Source of the DNA: Plakobranchus ocellatus
Taxonomy: Eukaryota > Mollusca > Gastropoda > Plakobranchidae
Assembly (NCBI GenBank): GCA_019648995.1
Contig: BLXT01003724.1
Location: 2,655,227 to 2,678,322, forward strand
Direction: 5' to 3'
Length of the DNA stretch: 23,096 nucleotides
Made by a program: the position numbers and the translations under genes. The notes beneath the pieces were generated by a model. It did no database searches. It worked only from the letters and a program-made list of their open reading frames with translations, and had not been told where the DNA came from. Shown one piece after another: positions 11,901 to 20,484 of the stretch (its first letter is position 1; the number at the start of each line of letters is the position of its first letter).

Positions 11901-14900
11901 TTGAAACAACAAGCATTGAAACTTTTTCCCTTAATAATAATGATAACAAAACCTTGAAGTAAAAAAAAAAAAAAGGGCAAAAAGCATATAAAATTTCTCA
12001 GCCCAACAATCACAAATGCAAAATTGAAATTGCTATAAATAAGCCTAGATCTACATTGCCTTGTATTGCTGTGTCCCTTTGCCCTGTATCAAGCTCACAT
12101 TAAACCATGCTAAGCGCAACAGTGTACATGTCCAGGTCTAGACCACACCATTGCCTCAAGCTTGGCCTATGAAACTCAGCACATGGGCCAGAGAGCTGTA
12201 TAAAAGCATCACAATCATACAGCAAGAGATCTTTGTGAAGTCATCCTATCTGCCAACCTTGGGGTAAGGCAGTGCCACTTGAGAGTGAGGAAAACTATTG
12301 AAACACTTGGAGGAAGTTTAACAAACAGTCCTATGACCATGTGCGCTACTGAGAGAGAGAGAGAAATGGAGGTGGGGAAAGCATTGTCCTGGTACTTAGC
12401 CAATGACCACTAACTGTGTCCATTACGCTCCTCCCCTTTCCCGGCCCTGATAATTGCTAGATCTATGTTAGACAATTATACATAAAAGTACATGTGTAAT
12501 TAACCTGAAAATGATGGGTGCCAATCTTTACCTCCCGTTCAGTCAATGATAAATTCTTCTTTGATCCCTCTTATGGGGTACCGACAACCCTTGCTGTAGC
12601 AATGTTTCATAAAAAGAGCTAAAGTCCTGATGTTATTACAAACTTTGTAAATATGTCTGTGTGTGTATATATATATCTCAATCATGAAAAAGGCATTCAA
12701 AAGAAAATCTAAGAAAAATTTTCATTTTTACAAAGTTGAGAAAGCGAGGCATAGTAAAATAAAAAATGGATGTGCAACAAAGAGAAGATAGAAAAAGAAA
12801 GATATCACGATTTTTAAAATTTTTTTGTATATAGCCAGTCCACAACAAGGTGACCTCAGGCTTTCAGGCCCTCCGTCAGGCCAGGGCGCCGATGGCGGGG
12901 CTTAAACCCGCGACAGAAGGGTCCCTGCAGATCTTACAGTGGACTCGTTAGCCACTGTGCCACCGACGCCCCCAAAATATATCACGAAAGATTGCTGAGA
13001 AATGGGGAGGCAAAAAACTCCCAACAGGCATTTTTACATCTAAAAGGTCAGGGCCATCATATTATCAAAATGTTGCAGTGTGTATGTGTTTGCATATAAA
13101 AATCAAAGAATTGTGGACAAAGGATGTAGATCCATTTTCTTAGTCTGCTTAAGTTTTGCTTCTCAAAATTATTTCAATACTAGCTTAAAGGAGAATTAAA
13201 ACAGACAGGCCTTTATAAAGAAGATATGATTAAAATGGATGAGATGGGGCCAAATATAAAAAAAGAGAGAAAAGCTGAAACACAAAAAAAAAAAGAAAAA
13301 AGAAAAAAGAAAAGAAAAGAAAAAAAAAAGCAACAACGAAAAGCATTATCTGCAAAGTATAAAAAAACCAGACTGAAAAGGAATATTTTAAATATCATGT
13401 GCCTAGACAGTATTTTCAAAAAATGTGAAATAAGATTATCAAATTATCTGGGGTTTTTGTTTTAGCTTCAGATTATTTATCTTGCAAAAAATACGGTAGA
13501 CTTGTCAGTAACAAGCAAAAAGTCTTGTAGCAGCATAGCGTATGCAATAACTTTGATAGTGCGTGAGAGATGTGAATATAAGTATATACATTACACAATT
13601 TTACAAATGAGGTGGACAACAATTACAACCCTTTTGGAATAATAGTCAAGGCAGTAGCAATAACTTGTACGCTTAACAGAAAGACAAAAGCTTAAACCAA
13701 AATTAAATCGATCCAATAAATGAAATGAAACACAGGTAAATCTTCACATCTAGAAGCAGCAGTTCATGGAGGCATTAAAATGCAGCAATTTATCTTTTTC
13801 TCTCAGGTCTGTATTAAAGAAATTTCAACCAAGCAAGCAATGATTTTATTGGGCAATGAAACAAAACCAAATTACCAAACTTACATGTTCTTTCAATTTA
13901 GCCAGCATCCCCCTCAACTGATTCTGTCGGTTTTCTTCATATGTTTCCATTTTCTTTGATAGCTTCTCCTCTGACTTAGCCTCAAATTCTTTCACCATCT
14001 CTTCTCCTGCATTTTGAACCTCTTGAACTTTTAGACTCTGCTTGCCCACAACCACAAGATGAAATCAAGTTAGAAAGAAAAGAAAATACCACAAAACCTA
14101 AAAAATAAAATATAAACTTAGAAGCTAAAACAGATAGTGGTAAAAAAAAAAAATAAAATTGCAAAGACTATCTTGACTAGACTAACTTTAATAACAGCAA
14201 AAAACATATGGTTAAAAAACAAATAAGATATCAGTATTGACAAATAAATGCTGTTGATTCACACAAAGTCAAGCTTCAAAATAAAAAAAAAAGAAAGAAA
14301 GAAAGAAAGAAAATAGAAGAATTACAAAATATGGAAATATAAAAATCAAAGAGAAAAATGGTGCAATTATCATGCAATTAACTAAATTCTTAAGATTTGA
14401 GATGAGGATTACAAATTCAGGCAAATTATTCAAAATCTTTTTTGAGGTTTTGCATGAAGTAAAAGACTCAGCAGAGGAATTTCATCATACAAAAAGCACA
14501 TTTATGTCTTATCATAAGAGAGAGGCGAATAGATCAAAAAAATTTGAAAGCTCCACAAACAAAAAGATAAGTATTTAAAAATATTTTATTGTGCTTATGA
14601 CAAGATAAACATATCTTAACTTAAGAGAGCACAAAAATGAAGTTTTTACACGAGCACTGTTTTGCTCAGCTATGAAAAAAAAGCAGTTTATGCATAAAAA
14701 AATGCACATTTACTTTCACTAATTTTTTTTCAAAAAAAAATGCTGCCTTCAACCAAATCCACATGTCAAGGGTATAAAAAATTGGCCTAAGGGCTGCTCT
14801 TTTTTAATTTTTAAAGTTTCACTTCTCCATCAAAAAGTTGATTTCACATAACCAACAGTTTTGTATCTCACTAACTCATGGCCATGACTTTACATGTGCT

Positions 14901-17900
14901 ATTTTCAAGCATTGTTTTTATCTACACAATTTACAGTGGAAAAAAAAAAGGAAAAGGCCCATGTGACATGACCTATTCCTGCGGTGTCAGATTCTTTTAC
15001 GCTGAATTATATTTTCTTTACAAGGTAAAATAAGTTTAAAAAAAAAAAAAAAAAAAAAATAGGTACAATACTTTAGCTGTTAAAGGAAACAGCAATTAAA
15101 AGGTTGAAAATAAGTCCCACTTTATTTTCTATGATCATGCAGATGTGGCTATGCACAGCAATTTGATTCACAATCATCAATTGCAAACTTGACATGCCTA
15201 AATGGCTCAAAAAAAAACTTATACCTCTTGGCCAACATGTTCCTTTAATCTACTTCAAATGTGTAGCAATTGAACTATTTCTGATGTATGGATGTGCATA
15301 GCNNCCCCCCCCCCCCCCAAACAAGTGGAGTGGTCTTAAACTTTATGCACTTCCATGCATATATATGATCAACTCCTTTAATTGAGATCTGGGGCAATTA
15401 TATCCCCTCCAAAACAGATATGAAAATAAAATACACCACATAGATATGGTAAAAAAAGAAGTCTGACGAAAACAGTATTGCTACTGCCAGAAGAAAACAG
15501 TTACGGATATTTGCCAACTCATCTATGATTTCTTTGAAATCAAACAAAAAAAAAAAAGACCCTTGGCAAATCTTGCTTGTAAAAAAACCTCTAGCAATAC
15601 ATACATGTTCACGCAGCCGCTCCTGCAGAGCCTTAATCTGTTGCTCTCTATTCTCCCGGCGGATCTCCATGCTCCGCCGCAGTTTTTCCTTAGTTTTCTG
15701 AGAAAACTTTTCGCTGTCACATTGGGCTTTGTTCATCACTTCCAACGCCTTTTGCCTCTCTTTGGCCAATTGCTCCAAGCGTTCCTGTTCAATTAACTTG
15801 TAAAGAGCAAAAAAAAAAAAAAAAAAATATATTAAAAAACGTCAATGAAAAAAAAAACAATATTGATGTAGCTTTTCAACACTGTTATGTGTAAACTAAA
15901 AGGATCTGAACTGGAACCTATCACTGAAACTACAAATTTTTGGGGCCAATGAGCCAAACAATGGACTTATTCCTGCCTTTTTTTTTTCCCAACTCATTAT
16001 CCATTCTTCTAATCACAAATAAAAATTATGAAGTCTTTACACAGTGTAAGAGGTTAAGAGAAAAGATTTTTAAATCCTGTTTTAAAGCTCTGTGACGGTG
16101 GAAGAGAAATATCAGCATAATAGATCAACAGTAGGGTCATTTATAACAGTGCTTGCTAAAGTGGAACCACGCATGCAACAGGACTACTCTAAATCCGCTT
16201 TTCAATGCACATATAAACTGCACCATTATTGTATTCTTAATTGTGTAAACAAGTTCATATATTTCTTGATAAAACAGAACAGGATTCACAGTACTTCTGA
16301 TACAAAGCAGAGGAAAAAAACAATAATCCAAAGTGAGATAAAGGAATTCAAAGTTGCAGAGATAAGCCTGTGAAAGGGTTTTTGTAAGATTATCAGTTCA
16401 GCACTATCAAATCAATGCTAGTGCTTGGCTACATTACACAAGCGAAAGATTGTAGGTATTTTCTGGGATCTTTAGCAAGTTGCAAGCACTGATTGCAACA
16501 ATGAAACATAGGACGAAACTCAAAAAAGTTAAGAGGGAAAATTTAGCATAGGTGCTATCTAGAAATTTCCAAAAACTTGAAATCAGGGTTCCAGGGCCAC
16601 CTAGGCCCTGATGGGGTATAAGATAATGCCCCATAATATGATAAAGCTTTTTTTTTTTCAGCAAAGACAAAAAAGAACAAAACAAGTAGAGATCATCCCC
16701 TATTAATATGTCGATTACTGTGATATATCAAAATGAGGATGAAAAATTCTAGTGCAGAGGCCAAAACAACAAAAATACCTAAGACTTCACAGAAGAATGT
16801 TTATAGCTTTACAGTTACCATTGGTCAGAGGATGAAGTGAAAGCAAAACAAGAGTATGCCTAAGGAGATGCCAATCTGGATTGTCAAAAAGAAGTAAATG
16901 GTAAGGGCAAATGTTCGAAAAAACAAGTCATTTTATATACGATTCTCTTAATCTTTCTTAAAGCTTCCCTTGGCCATAGACTCTCAAACACATAAAGTTA
17001 AAAATGCACATGTCTTGTGGTAAACCTACACTTCTGCGTTCCTCCGCTCTTTTGAGCTTGTTGTTAATTTGCTCCTGTGACAATTCGCGTTTCTTGACCT
17101 CTCTAGGTGACAGCTGGATAGGTGAAGAGTTTTCTCTCTGAGCAGGTTTTAGAATCACATCGAAGCTGATGCCTCCATGTTTGGCTTTCTGGTTTTCTAA
17201 AATTTCAATCAATTTTAAAAAATTGTAAGACGTTGCCAAAATAATTTGATCTACAAACTGCACAAACAATACTTTGATGTAGTGAGTTTTACAAAAACAA
17301 ATAAAATAAAAAATTATAAAACATGCAATCAAGGGAACATTTATCAGATAGTTTAATGGTTATATGTAATCAGTCTCTTTATACTAGTCAAGCAATTTTT
17401 TCTGAAAACTGAAATAGAGTAAATTCAGATTTGGCACAGAATGAAATAGCTCATGTTACTCCTATTTAGCATCTGCCTTAACAGCAAAAGAACTCTTTAA
17501 GAATGGTTGCATTTAGATTTTAATACAAAGACAAAGCTTAACTACAAATTTTATTTAAAATACATGTATAAAACTATCATTTAACAATGCCATTGCTGAA
17601 GCTAAAATATGCAAATTTTCTAAAGCAATCTAGAGTTAGTAATATTTCACCATAATAGACCTATTTCCTTGAATGGATTAGATGAATAACATCCTCAAAA
17701 GCAATTTTATATCTTTAATAAATTTCATGAAAATTGGGGAAGAGATTATATCCTTAATTACAATACCATAATATATGGTTAGTGCTTTGCAGTTATGCAA
17801 TTTGCCATTCTTTTAGTATAAAAAAAAGCAGGAAAAAATAAGCACATAGCAAATACTCCAAGCAATCATATTTATTTGCTTCAAATGCATAAGAAAACTT

Positions 17901-20285
17901 TTTCATGGTTCAAGTTCTGTTTTCATAAAAGGGACATAGCATAGAAAACAACAACGAAAAAAAAAAAAAAAAGCTTTAAAAATTATTTTAAAATAACAGA
18001 AAGACATAAATAATTAATATGAATGTAATTCCATTCATTAATTTCAATTTCTAACGATGAAATAACTATGTCCAAAAAGCTCTATGAATGTTGTGCCAAA
18101 TCATATGTACCATTTTTTATATGAATGTATGTAGTTAAAAAAAAAAAAATAAAAGATAAAATGATTTTATACTTCTCAGCAGATATACTTTTGGGGGGAA
18201 AAGCACCTGATTCTAAGCTAAAGTTAGTTGAAGTATCAAATCAATTTCATAATCTAGGTATACTTTTGCTCTTTCTTTAGCGAGGGAAAAATACAATGCT
18301 TTCCATTTCCCAAAAGAAAAAAAAGAGAGAGAAACACAAGTGCAGGATAGATATCGCATCTGTTGTGAATTTTGAAACAATATTGGTCACCTTTTATACT
18401 TTTCATTACTTGCAATTTGCACCCAAACTAAACTAGTTTTCTTTCCATTTTTCATCGATTTCAAGCATGATTGTAGATGCCTGCCTTCAGTTCGATAGAA
18501 AAAAAAAAAAACCAGATAAAAATGACGCAGTCTGAGATAATGTCAATTTGTTGAAATATTCCATAGAAACTTCAACAGCCTTTTTATCACTAAATGTTCT
18601 TATGTCAACAAAAAATCTATCTCCTCTGAGATTTATGTAACGATTTTCTTGAACTTTGGCATGGCTTGCCTTTGATACTATCTATAATGCATTTAAAAAA
18701 AAAAAAAGGGTGGGGGTGGGGGCGTGGGAATTATATACAAATAATAGCTGAAAGTAAACCGTGTAAAAAAAAAATAAAAATTAAAAAATTAAAAAAAAAA
18801 AAAAATCCATTTAGATAATTTATTGCAGAACATATAGACTGAAAACAAGACAATTTGCTGATTGAAATTCAAGATGTCAACTGTTACTGTGGCAACCACA
18901 AATATATTTTTTTTTCAAACAACATTATTCCCTTTAATATGATCACAGCGAATTCATCAATAAACATTGAAACAGCATATCTCATATAACAACAACAAAA
19001 AATCGCTCTCAGGTTGCTCCCGCGTGTAGTGACATAAAGTTTTAAAAAAAAAAACAACACTGAATGAAAATGAATAAAAAAAAGGTTTTCCAAAACTTAA
19101 AGGATCTCTATTTAAGTAGATGCACCACAAAAACAAAATCTGACATAGATTTTTACAAAAGGGAATATTCATGTGAGCTCCAAGCCAGCCAAATCTTTAC
19201 CTTTGCCCTTAAGAACAACAACAGCATCATATGCTTGTCGATTAGGATGTATACGATGCTGTACAGCCTTCTTTTTATGAGCTTCTCTCATGCAAAGAAT
19301 ACTGAATAAGTTGCATACTTATCAATCCAAGATAGCAGCATGATAGAGTAAAGGAACAGCATAATTAAGAACTATTTGAGATAATGATTCATTCACTATT
19401 ATTCATAAACAGATTTATGCAGGTATTCACACAGCATTGTGATAAAAAGCAATACACTCTGATGTAAGTTAGGAGCATTAAAAAATAAAATATGCAGCAT
19501 AAATAGGTAAAATCCTTAGCGGAAAAATATATTGTATTCCAGTGTCACAGCGCTTGAGAGAATAATTTATAGTTCACTCTTATTTAAGAAACAAAGCTGA
19601 GGTCAATTCTGTGGTCCCAGTTGGTAAAGAGGAAAAAGATGAATAAAATTAATGTTTCAGATTTAGTTACTTTCCTTAAAATATATCTGTACAAATAAAT
19701 ATTTTTCCCTATTATAAAAATAGAGCAAGCTGTGCTAAAAAAAATCCAAGCAAAAATTAGCAAAGCAGTTGTAAAGACATGTTCCTTGAAAAAATTAGTG
19801 TGCAATGTAGTTTAAGTATTACCTAGCCTTTGAAATTGCTGCTGAAAAAGGAAAAATAATTAGCTTGAAAGAAACGAGATGACCTAATCATATAATAAAT
19901 TACTAAACAAAATGTTACAAGATATATCACTAAATTTTTTTTTAACAATTGCAGCTGAAAAAGAAATCAGCTTCAAAGAAACTATAGGACCTGATCATAT
20001 CATAAAAAAAAAACACCTTACAAGATAAATATTAGTAAAAAAAAAAATGTTAAAAGTATGAAAGTTTGAGCATATGGGTCCTATTGATTAAGTTATGACT
20101 CATCCCTGGGAGTGGCTGCTTTAGCCATTGCACTTTCGGTTACATTTTTAACATAAGAGATCACGGTTTCATGGTAAAATTTATTATCTTAACATCCAAT
20201 TCTTTGATGAAACAATATGAAATAGTTCTTTGGTTTGGACAGAATATTCAAAGCTGATAGAAAACTACAACTCACCGGCTGACAT
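8915..20285 (-). CDS. stmn: Stathmin with two extra tubulin-binding repeat exons (six coding exons)
   Basis: Stathmins are cytosolic phosphoproteins that bind alpha/beta-tubulin heterodimers along one long helix, sequester them and promote microtubule catastrophe. The coding parts join as 20285-20276, 17196-17030, 15796-15605, 14037-13885, 11175-11026 and 8989-8915, giving 248 residues plus stop; vertebrate stathmin 1 has 149. Residues 1-59 hold the stathmin N-terminus ([11 protein letters not shown], then [20 protein letters not shown] and AEERRS). Residues 60-123 match the 64-codon vertebrate core exon in length and pattern. Residues 124-174 and 175-224 are two further repeat units. Residues 225-248 are the tail [13 protein letters not shown]... 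All introns are GT/AG. The first junction is phase 1 and the rest are phase 0. There is no N-terminal cysteine pair or hydrophobic segment like the membrane-anchored SCG10 group, so this form should be cytosolic. Family assignment is very sure; exact isoforms are inferred. Confidence 0.94.
9338..9400. repeat. Hairpin with 19-bp perfect stem in an intron
   Basis: CATCTGCCTGCTTTGTTGT (9338-9356) pairs exactly with 9382-9400. After one G-T wobble the stem continues for four more pairs, leaving a loop of about 15 nt (9362-9376). Confidence 0.85.
10250..10503. mobile_element. MITE with 34-bp terminal inverted repeats
   Basis: The arms 10250-10283 and 10470-10503 are inverted copies matching at 33 of 34 bases (ATATCGACGGTGAAAGTCGC...). 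Reading TA at 10251-10252 and 10501-10502 as the target duplication gives a Tc1/mariner-like non-autonomous element. No transposase is present. A third inverted copy of the inner arm lies at 10298-10310. Confidence 0.85.
10273..10310. repeat. Subterminal hairpin inside the MITE
   Basis: CCGTGTAAGTCAG (10273-10285) and CTGACTTACACGG (10298-10310) are perfect 13-bp inverted copies around a 12-nt loop. The left arm is shared with the terminal inverted repeat. Confidence 0.85.
11026..11175 (-). CDS. stmn: Stathmin exon: additional repeat B, 50 codons
   Basis: The acceptor CTAATTCTCTTAG ends at 11176, and the exon reads [20 protein letters not shown] through LQERMAER. The donor is GCGA|GTTAGT (from 11025), which is weaker than the others. 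AEHISEV matches the DKHIEEV start of the tail, and [19 protein letters not shown] is the third copy of the repeat signature EKL..KME...ENREQQ. It is phase 0 at both ends, so skipping keeps the frame. Compared with repeat A it has lost the Lys/Glu before the Leu and one residue overall, so its tubulin affinity may differ. Confidence 0.93.
12351..12364 (+). repeat. (GA)7 microsatellite
   Basis: Seven perfect GA units. Confidence 0.9.
12802..12810. repeat. Target-site duplication of the intronic SINE, copy 1
   Basis: ATATCACGA, identical to 12979-12987 and immediately next to the SINE tail. Confidence 0.75.
12811..12978 (-). mobile_element. tRNA-derived SINE with A-rich tail
   Basis: On the minus strand the element starts GGGGGCGTCGGTGGCACAGT. 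It has an RNA polymerase III A box (TGGCACAGTGG, 12962-12952) and a degenerate B box (GGGTTTAAGCC, 12909-12899). A short body and an A-rich tail (12826-12811) follow. The 9-bp direct repeat ATATCACGA flanks it at 12802-12810 and 12979-12987, as expected for LINE-mediated insertion. It lies in sense orientation in a stathmin intron. Confidence 0.85.
12979..12987. repeat. Target-site duplication of the intronic SINE, copy 2
   Basis: ATATCACGA, identical to 12802-12810, next to the SINE 5' end. Confidence 0.75.
13257..13332 (+). repeat. A/G-only low-complexity tract
   Basis: Nearly pure A/G sequence with repeated GAAAAAA and GAAAA units. Open frames through it translate to Lys/Arg runs and are not genes. 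Confidence 0.8.
13885..14037 (-). CDS. stmn: Stathmin exon: additional repeat A, 51 codons
   Basis: This phase-0/phase-0 exon begins [18 protein letters not shown] and ends LAKLKEH at the consensus donor GAACAT|GTAAGT (donor from 13884). SLKVQEV aligns with DKHIEEV at the start of the vertebrate tail, and the following [18 protein letters not shown] repeats the tubulin-binding signature of the core exon. The unit therefore sits between core and tail as an extra binding repeat. The 3' splice site is a tandem AAGCAG. I chose the inner CAG, since it aligns without a gap to the homologous exons; the outer AAG would begin at 14040 and add one Gln. Confidence 0.93.
14293..14312 (+). repeat. (GAAA)5 microsatellite
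   Basis: Five perfect GAAA units following an A-run. Confidence 0.9.
15303..15318. other. Two undetermined bases followed by C14
   Basis: The only Ns in the window (15303-15304) stand directly before a run of 14 C. This looks like an unresolved homopolymer or a closed assembly gap inside an intron. Confidence 0.85.
15605..15796 (-). CDS. stmn: Stathmin exon: core tubulin-binding helix, 64 codons
   Basis: This exon is exactly 64 codons, phase 0 at both ends, the same length as the corresponding vertebrate stathmin exon. The acceptor TTTACAAG ends at 15797 behind a T19 tract, and the donor is GAACAT|GTATGT from 15604. It runs from [20 protein letters not shown] to LQERLREH. It completes the first tubulin-binding repeat and holds the second, whose signature is [17 protein letters not shown] followed by ALQERLREH (vertebrate EKLTHKMEANKENREAQ). 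Heptad-like charged residues without proline or glycine indicate one continuous helix. Confidence 0.96.
15797..17029 (-). other. Stathmin intron before the core exon (1233 nt)
   Basis: Donor GTAGGT, acceptor TTTACAAG. AT-rich throughout. A small perfect hairpin CAGGGCC/GGCCCTG lies near 16592-16612. No other gene is seen. Confidence 0.85.
17030..17196 (-). CDS. stmn: Stathmin exon: regulatory N-terminal domain
   Basis: This 167-nt exon follows the acceptor GAAATTTTAG (ending at 17197) and stops at donor AGT|GTAGGT (donor from 17029). It encodes two bases of a split Glu codon and then 55 residues from NQKAKHGG to [15 protein letters not shown] aligns with vertebrate SGQAFELIL, the beta-hairpin that caps the end of tubulin. 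[20 protein letters not shown] aligns with LSPPKKKDLSLEEIQKKL, including the proline-directed Ser38 site. The vertebrate Ser16 position is Gly here and the Ser25-Pro site is Lys-Pro, while an extra Ser-Pro occurs in ENSSPIQ. The final serine, in RRS at the exon end, sits close to the vertebrate Ser63 position. Confidence 0.95.
18708..18728 (+). repeat. G-quadruplex-forming motif
   Basis: G3-T-G5-T-G5-CGT-G3: four G-runs with loops of 1, 1 and 3 nt, directly after an A-run. The G-rich strand is the template strand of stathmin. Confidence 0.75.
19834..20052. repeat. Diverged tandem duplication, about 110 bp per unit
   Basis: Unit 1 (19834-19946) and unit 2 (19947 to about 20052) share ordered blocks: AATTGC(T/A)GCTGAAAAAG, AGCTT.AAAGAAAC, GACCT.ATCATAT, TTACAAGATA and a homopolymer before GTTAA or TTAA. 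They differ by small indels and substitutions, so the duplication is not recent. Confidence 0.65.
20276..20285 (-). CDS. stmn: Stathmin start-codon exon, coding part (Met-Ser-Ala plus one base)
   Basis: Only ten coding bases lie here: ATG TCA GCC G, then a strong donor GTGAGT at 20275-20270. The single leftover G joins AA at the next exon to make Glu, giving MSAE followed by NQKAKHGG. The ATG is preceded by AGCAAA, which puts A at -3, a good initiation context. An in-frame TAA lies 13 codons upstream, so the frame cannot extend further within this exon. The whole exon is probably 20276-20343, with the acceptor CTCTATCTCCAG ending at 20344. The matching phase, strong donor and fit to short stathmin N-termini support this start. 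A different first exon for another isoform cannot be excluded. Confidence 0.78.
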
Positions 20286-20343
20286 TTTGCTCAGGTCTGA
20301 ATAGACAAGTTTTCCCGAACCTTACAGAAATGCCACAAACAGT
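20286..20343 (-). other. 5' UTR part of the start-codon exon
   Basis: On the minus strand a strong polypyrimidine tract and CAG (GCTCTTCCTCTATCTCCAG) end at 20344. The 58 nt from 20343 to the ATG are therefore predicted 5' UTR. This stretch contains TAA in frame with the main ATG. Confidence 0.65.
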
Positions 20344-20484
20344 CTGGAGATAGAGGAAGAGCAATTAATTAAATCAACTCAACAGAAATCATCACAATTA
20401 TAATTATATTCATTAATAAATGTATTCCCAACTTTTCCCACAAACATCAATTTACACTAAGACAAGACTGATAAGACCACTTAC
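20344..20484 (-). other. Predicted short 5' UTR intron (141 nt)
   Basis: Bounded by GTAAGT (20484-20479) and TCCAG (ending at 20344), both close to consensus. A small upstream reading frame starts before this intron and stops after it, so the intron interrupts it. Confidence 0.55.

Larger units (their letters stand above)
11176..13884 (-). other. Stathmin intron between repeats A and B (2709 nt)
   Basis: Donor GTAAGT, acceptor CTCTTAG. It contains the SINE at 12811-12978, a purine-rich stretch at 13257-13332, (GA)7 at 12351-12364 and A24 at 11255-11278. The block 12040-12620 is less AT-rich than its surroundings and is not identified. Confidence 0.85.
14038..15604 (-). other. Stathmin intron between core exon and repeat A (1567 nt)
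   Basis: Donor GTATGT. The acceptor region ends in the tandem AAGCAG. It contains (GAAA)5 at 14293-14312, A22 at 15038-15059 and the two-N gap with C14 at 15303-15318. No coding segment is seen. Confidence 0.85.
17197..20275 (-). other. Stathmin intron after the start exon (3079 nt)
   Basis: The largest intron, from donor GTGAGT to acceptor ATTTTAG. It holds a diverged tandem duplication (19834-20052), a G-quadruplex motif (18708-18728) and several T-runs on the gene strand. I found no further stathmin-like coding segment, though a very short alternative first exon would be hard to see. Confidence 0.8.

Noticed and set aside
12890-12975. Functional tRNA gene
   Set aside because: A and B boxes are present, but the B box is degenerate, no good cloverleaf with anticodon arm can be drawn, and an A-rich tail plus target-site duplication mark it as a SINE.
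13226-13465. Lys/Arg-rich open frame
   Set aside because: Produced by the A/G low-complexity tract; stops are rare there for compositional reasons.
14293-14312. CRISPR-like or other structured array
   Set aside because: Only a simple GAAA microsatellite; no spaced repeats of CRISPR type occur anywhere in the window.
16434-16685. 83-codon minus-strand frame with hydrophobic stretch
   Set aside because: Lies inside a stathmin intron, starts in a T-run, and shows no family resemblance.
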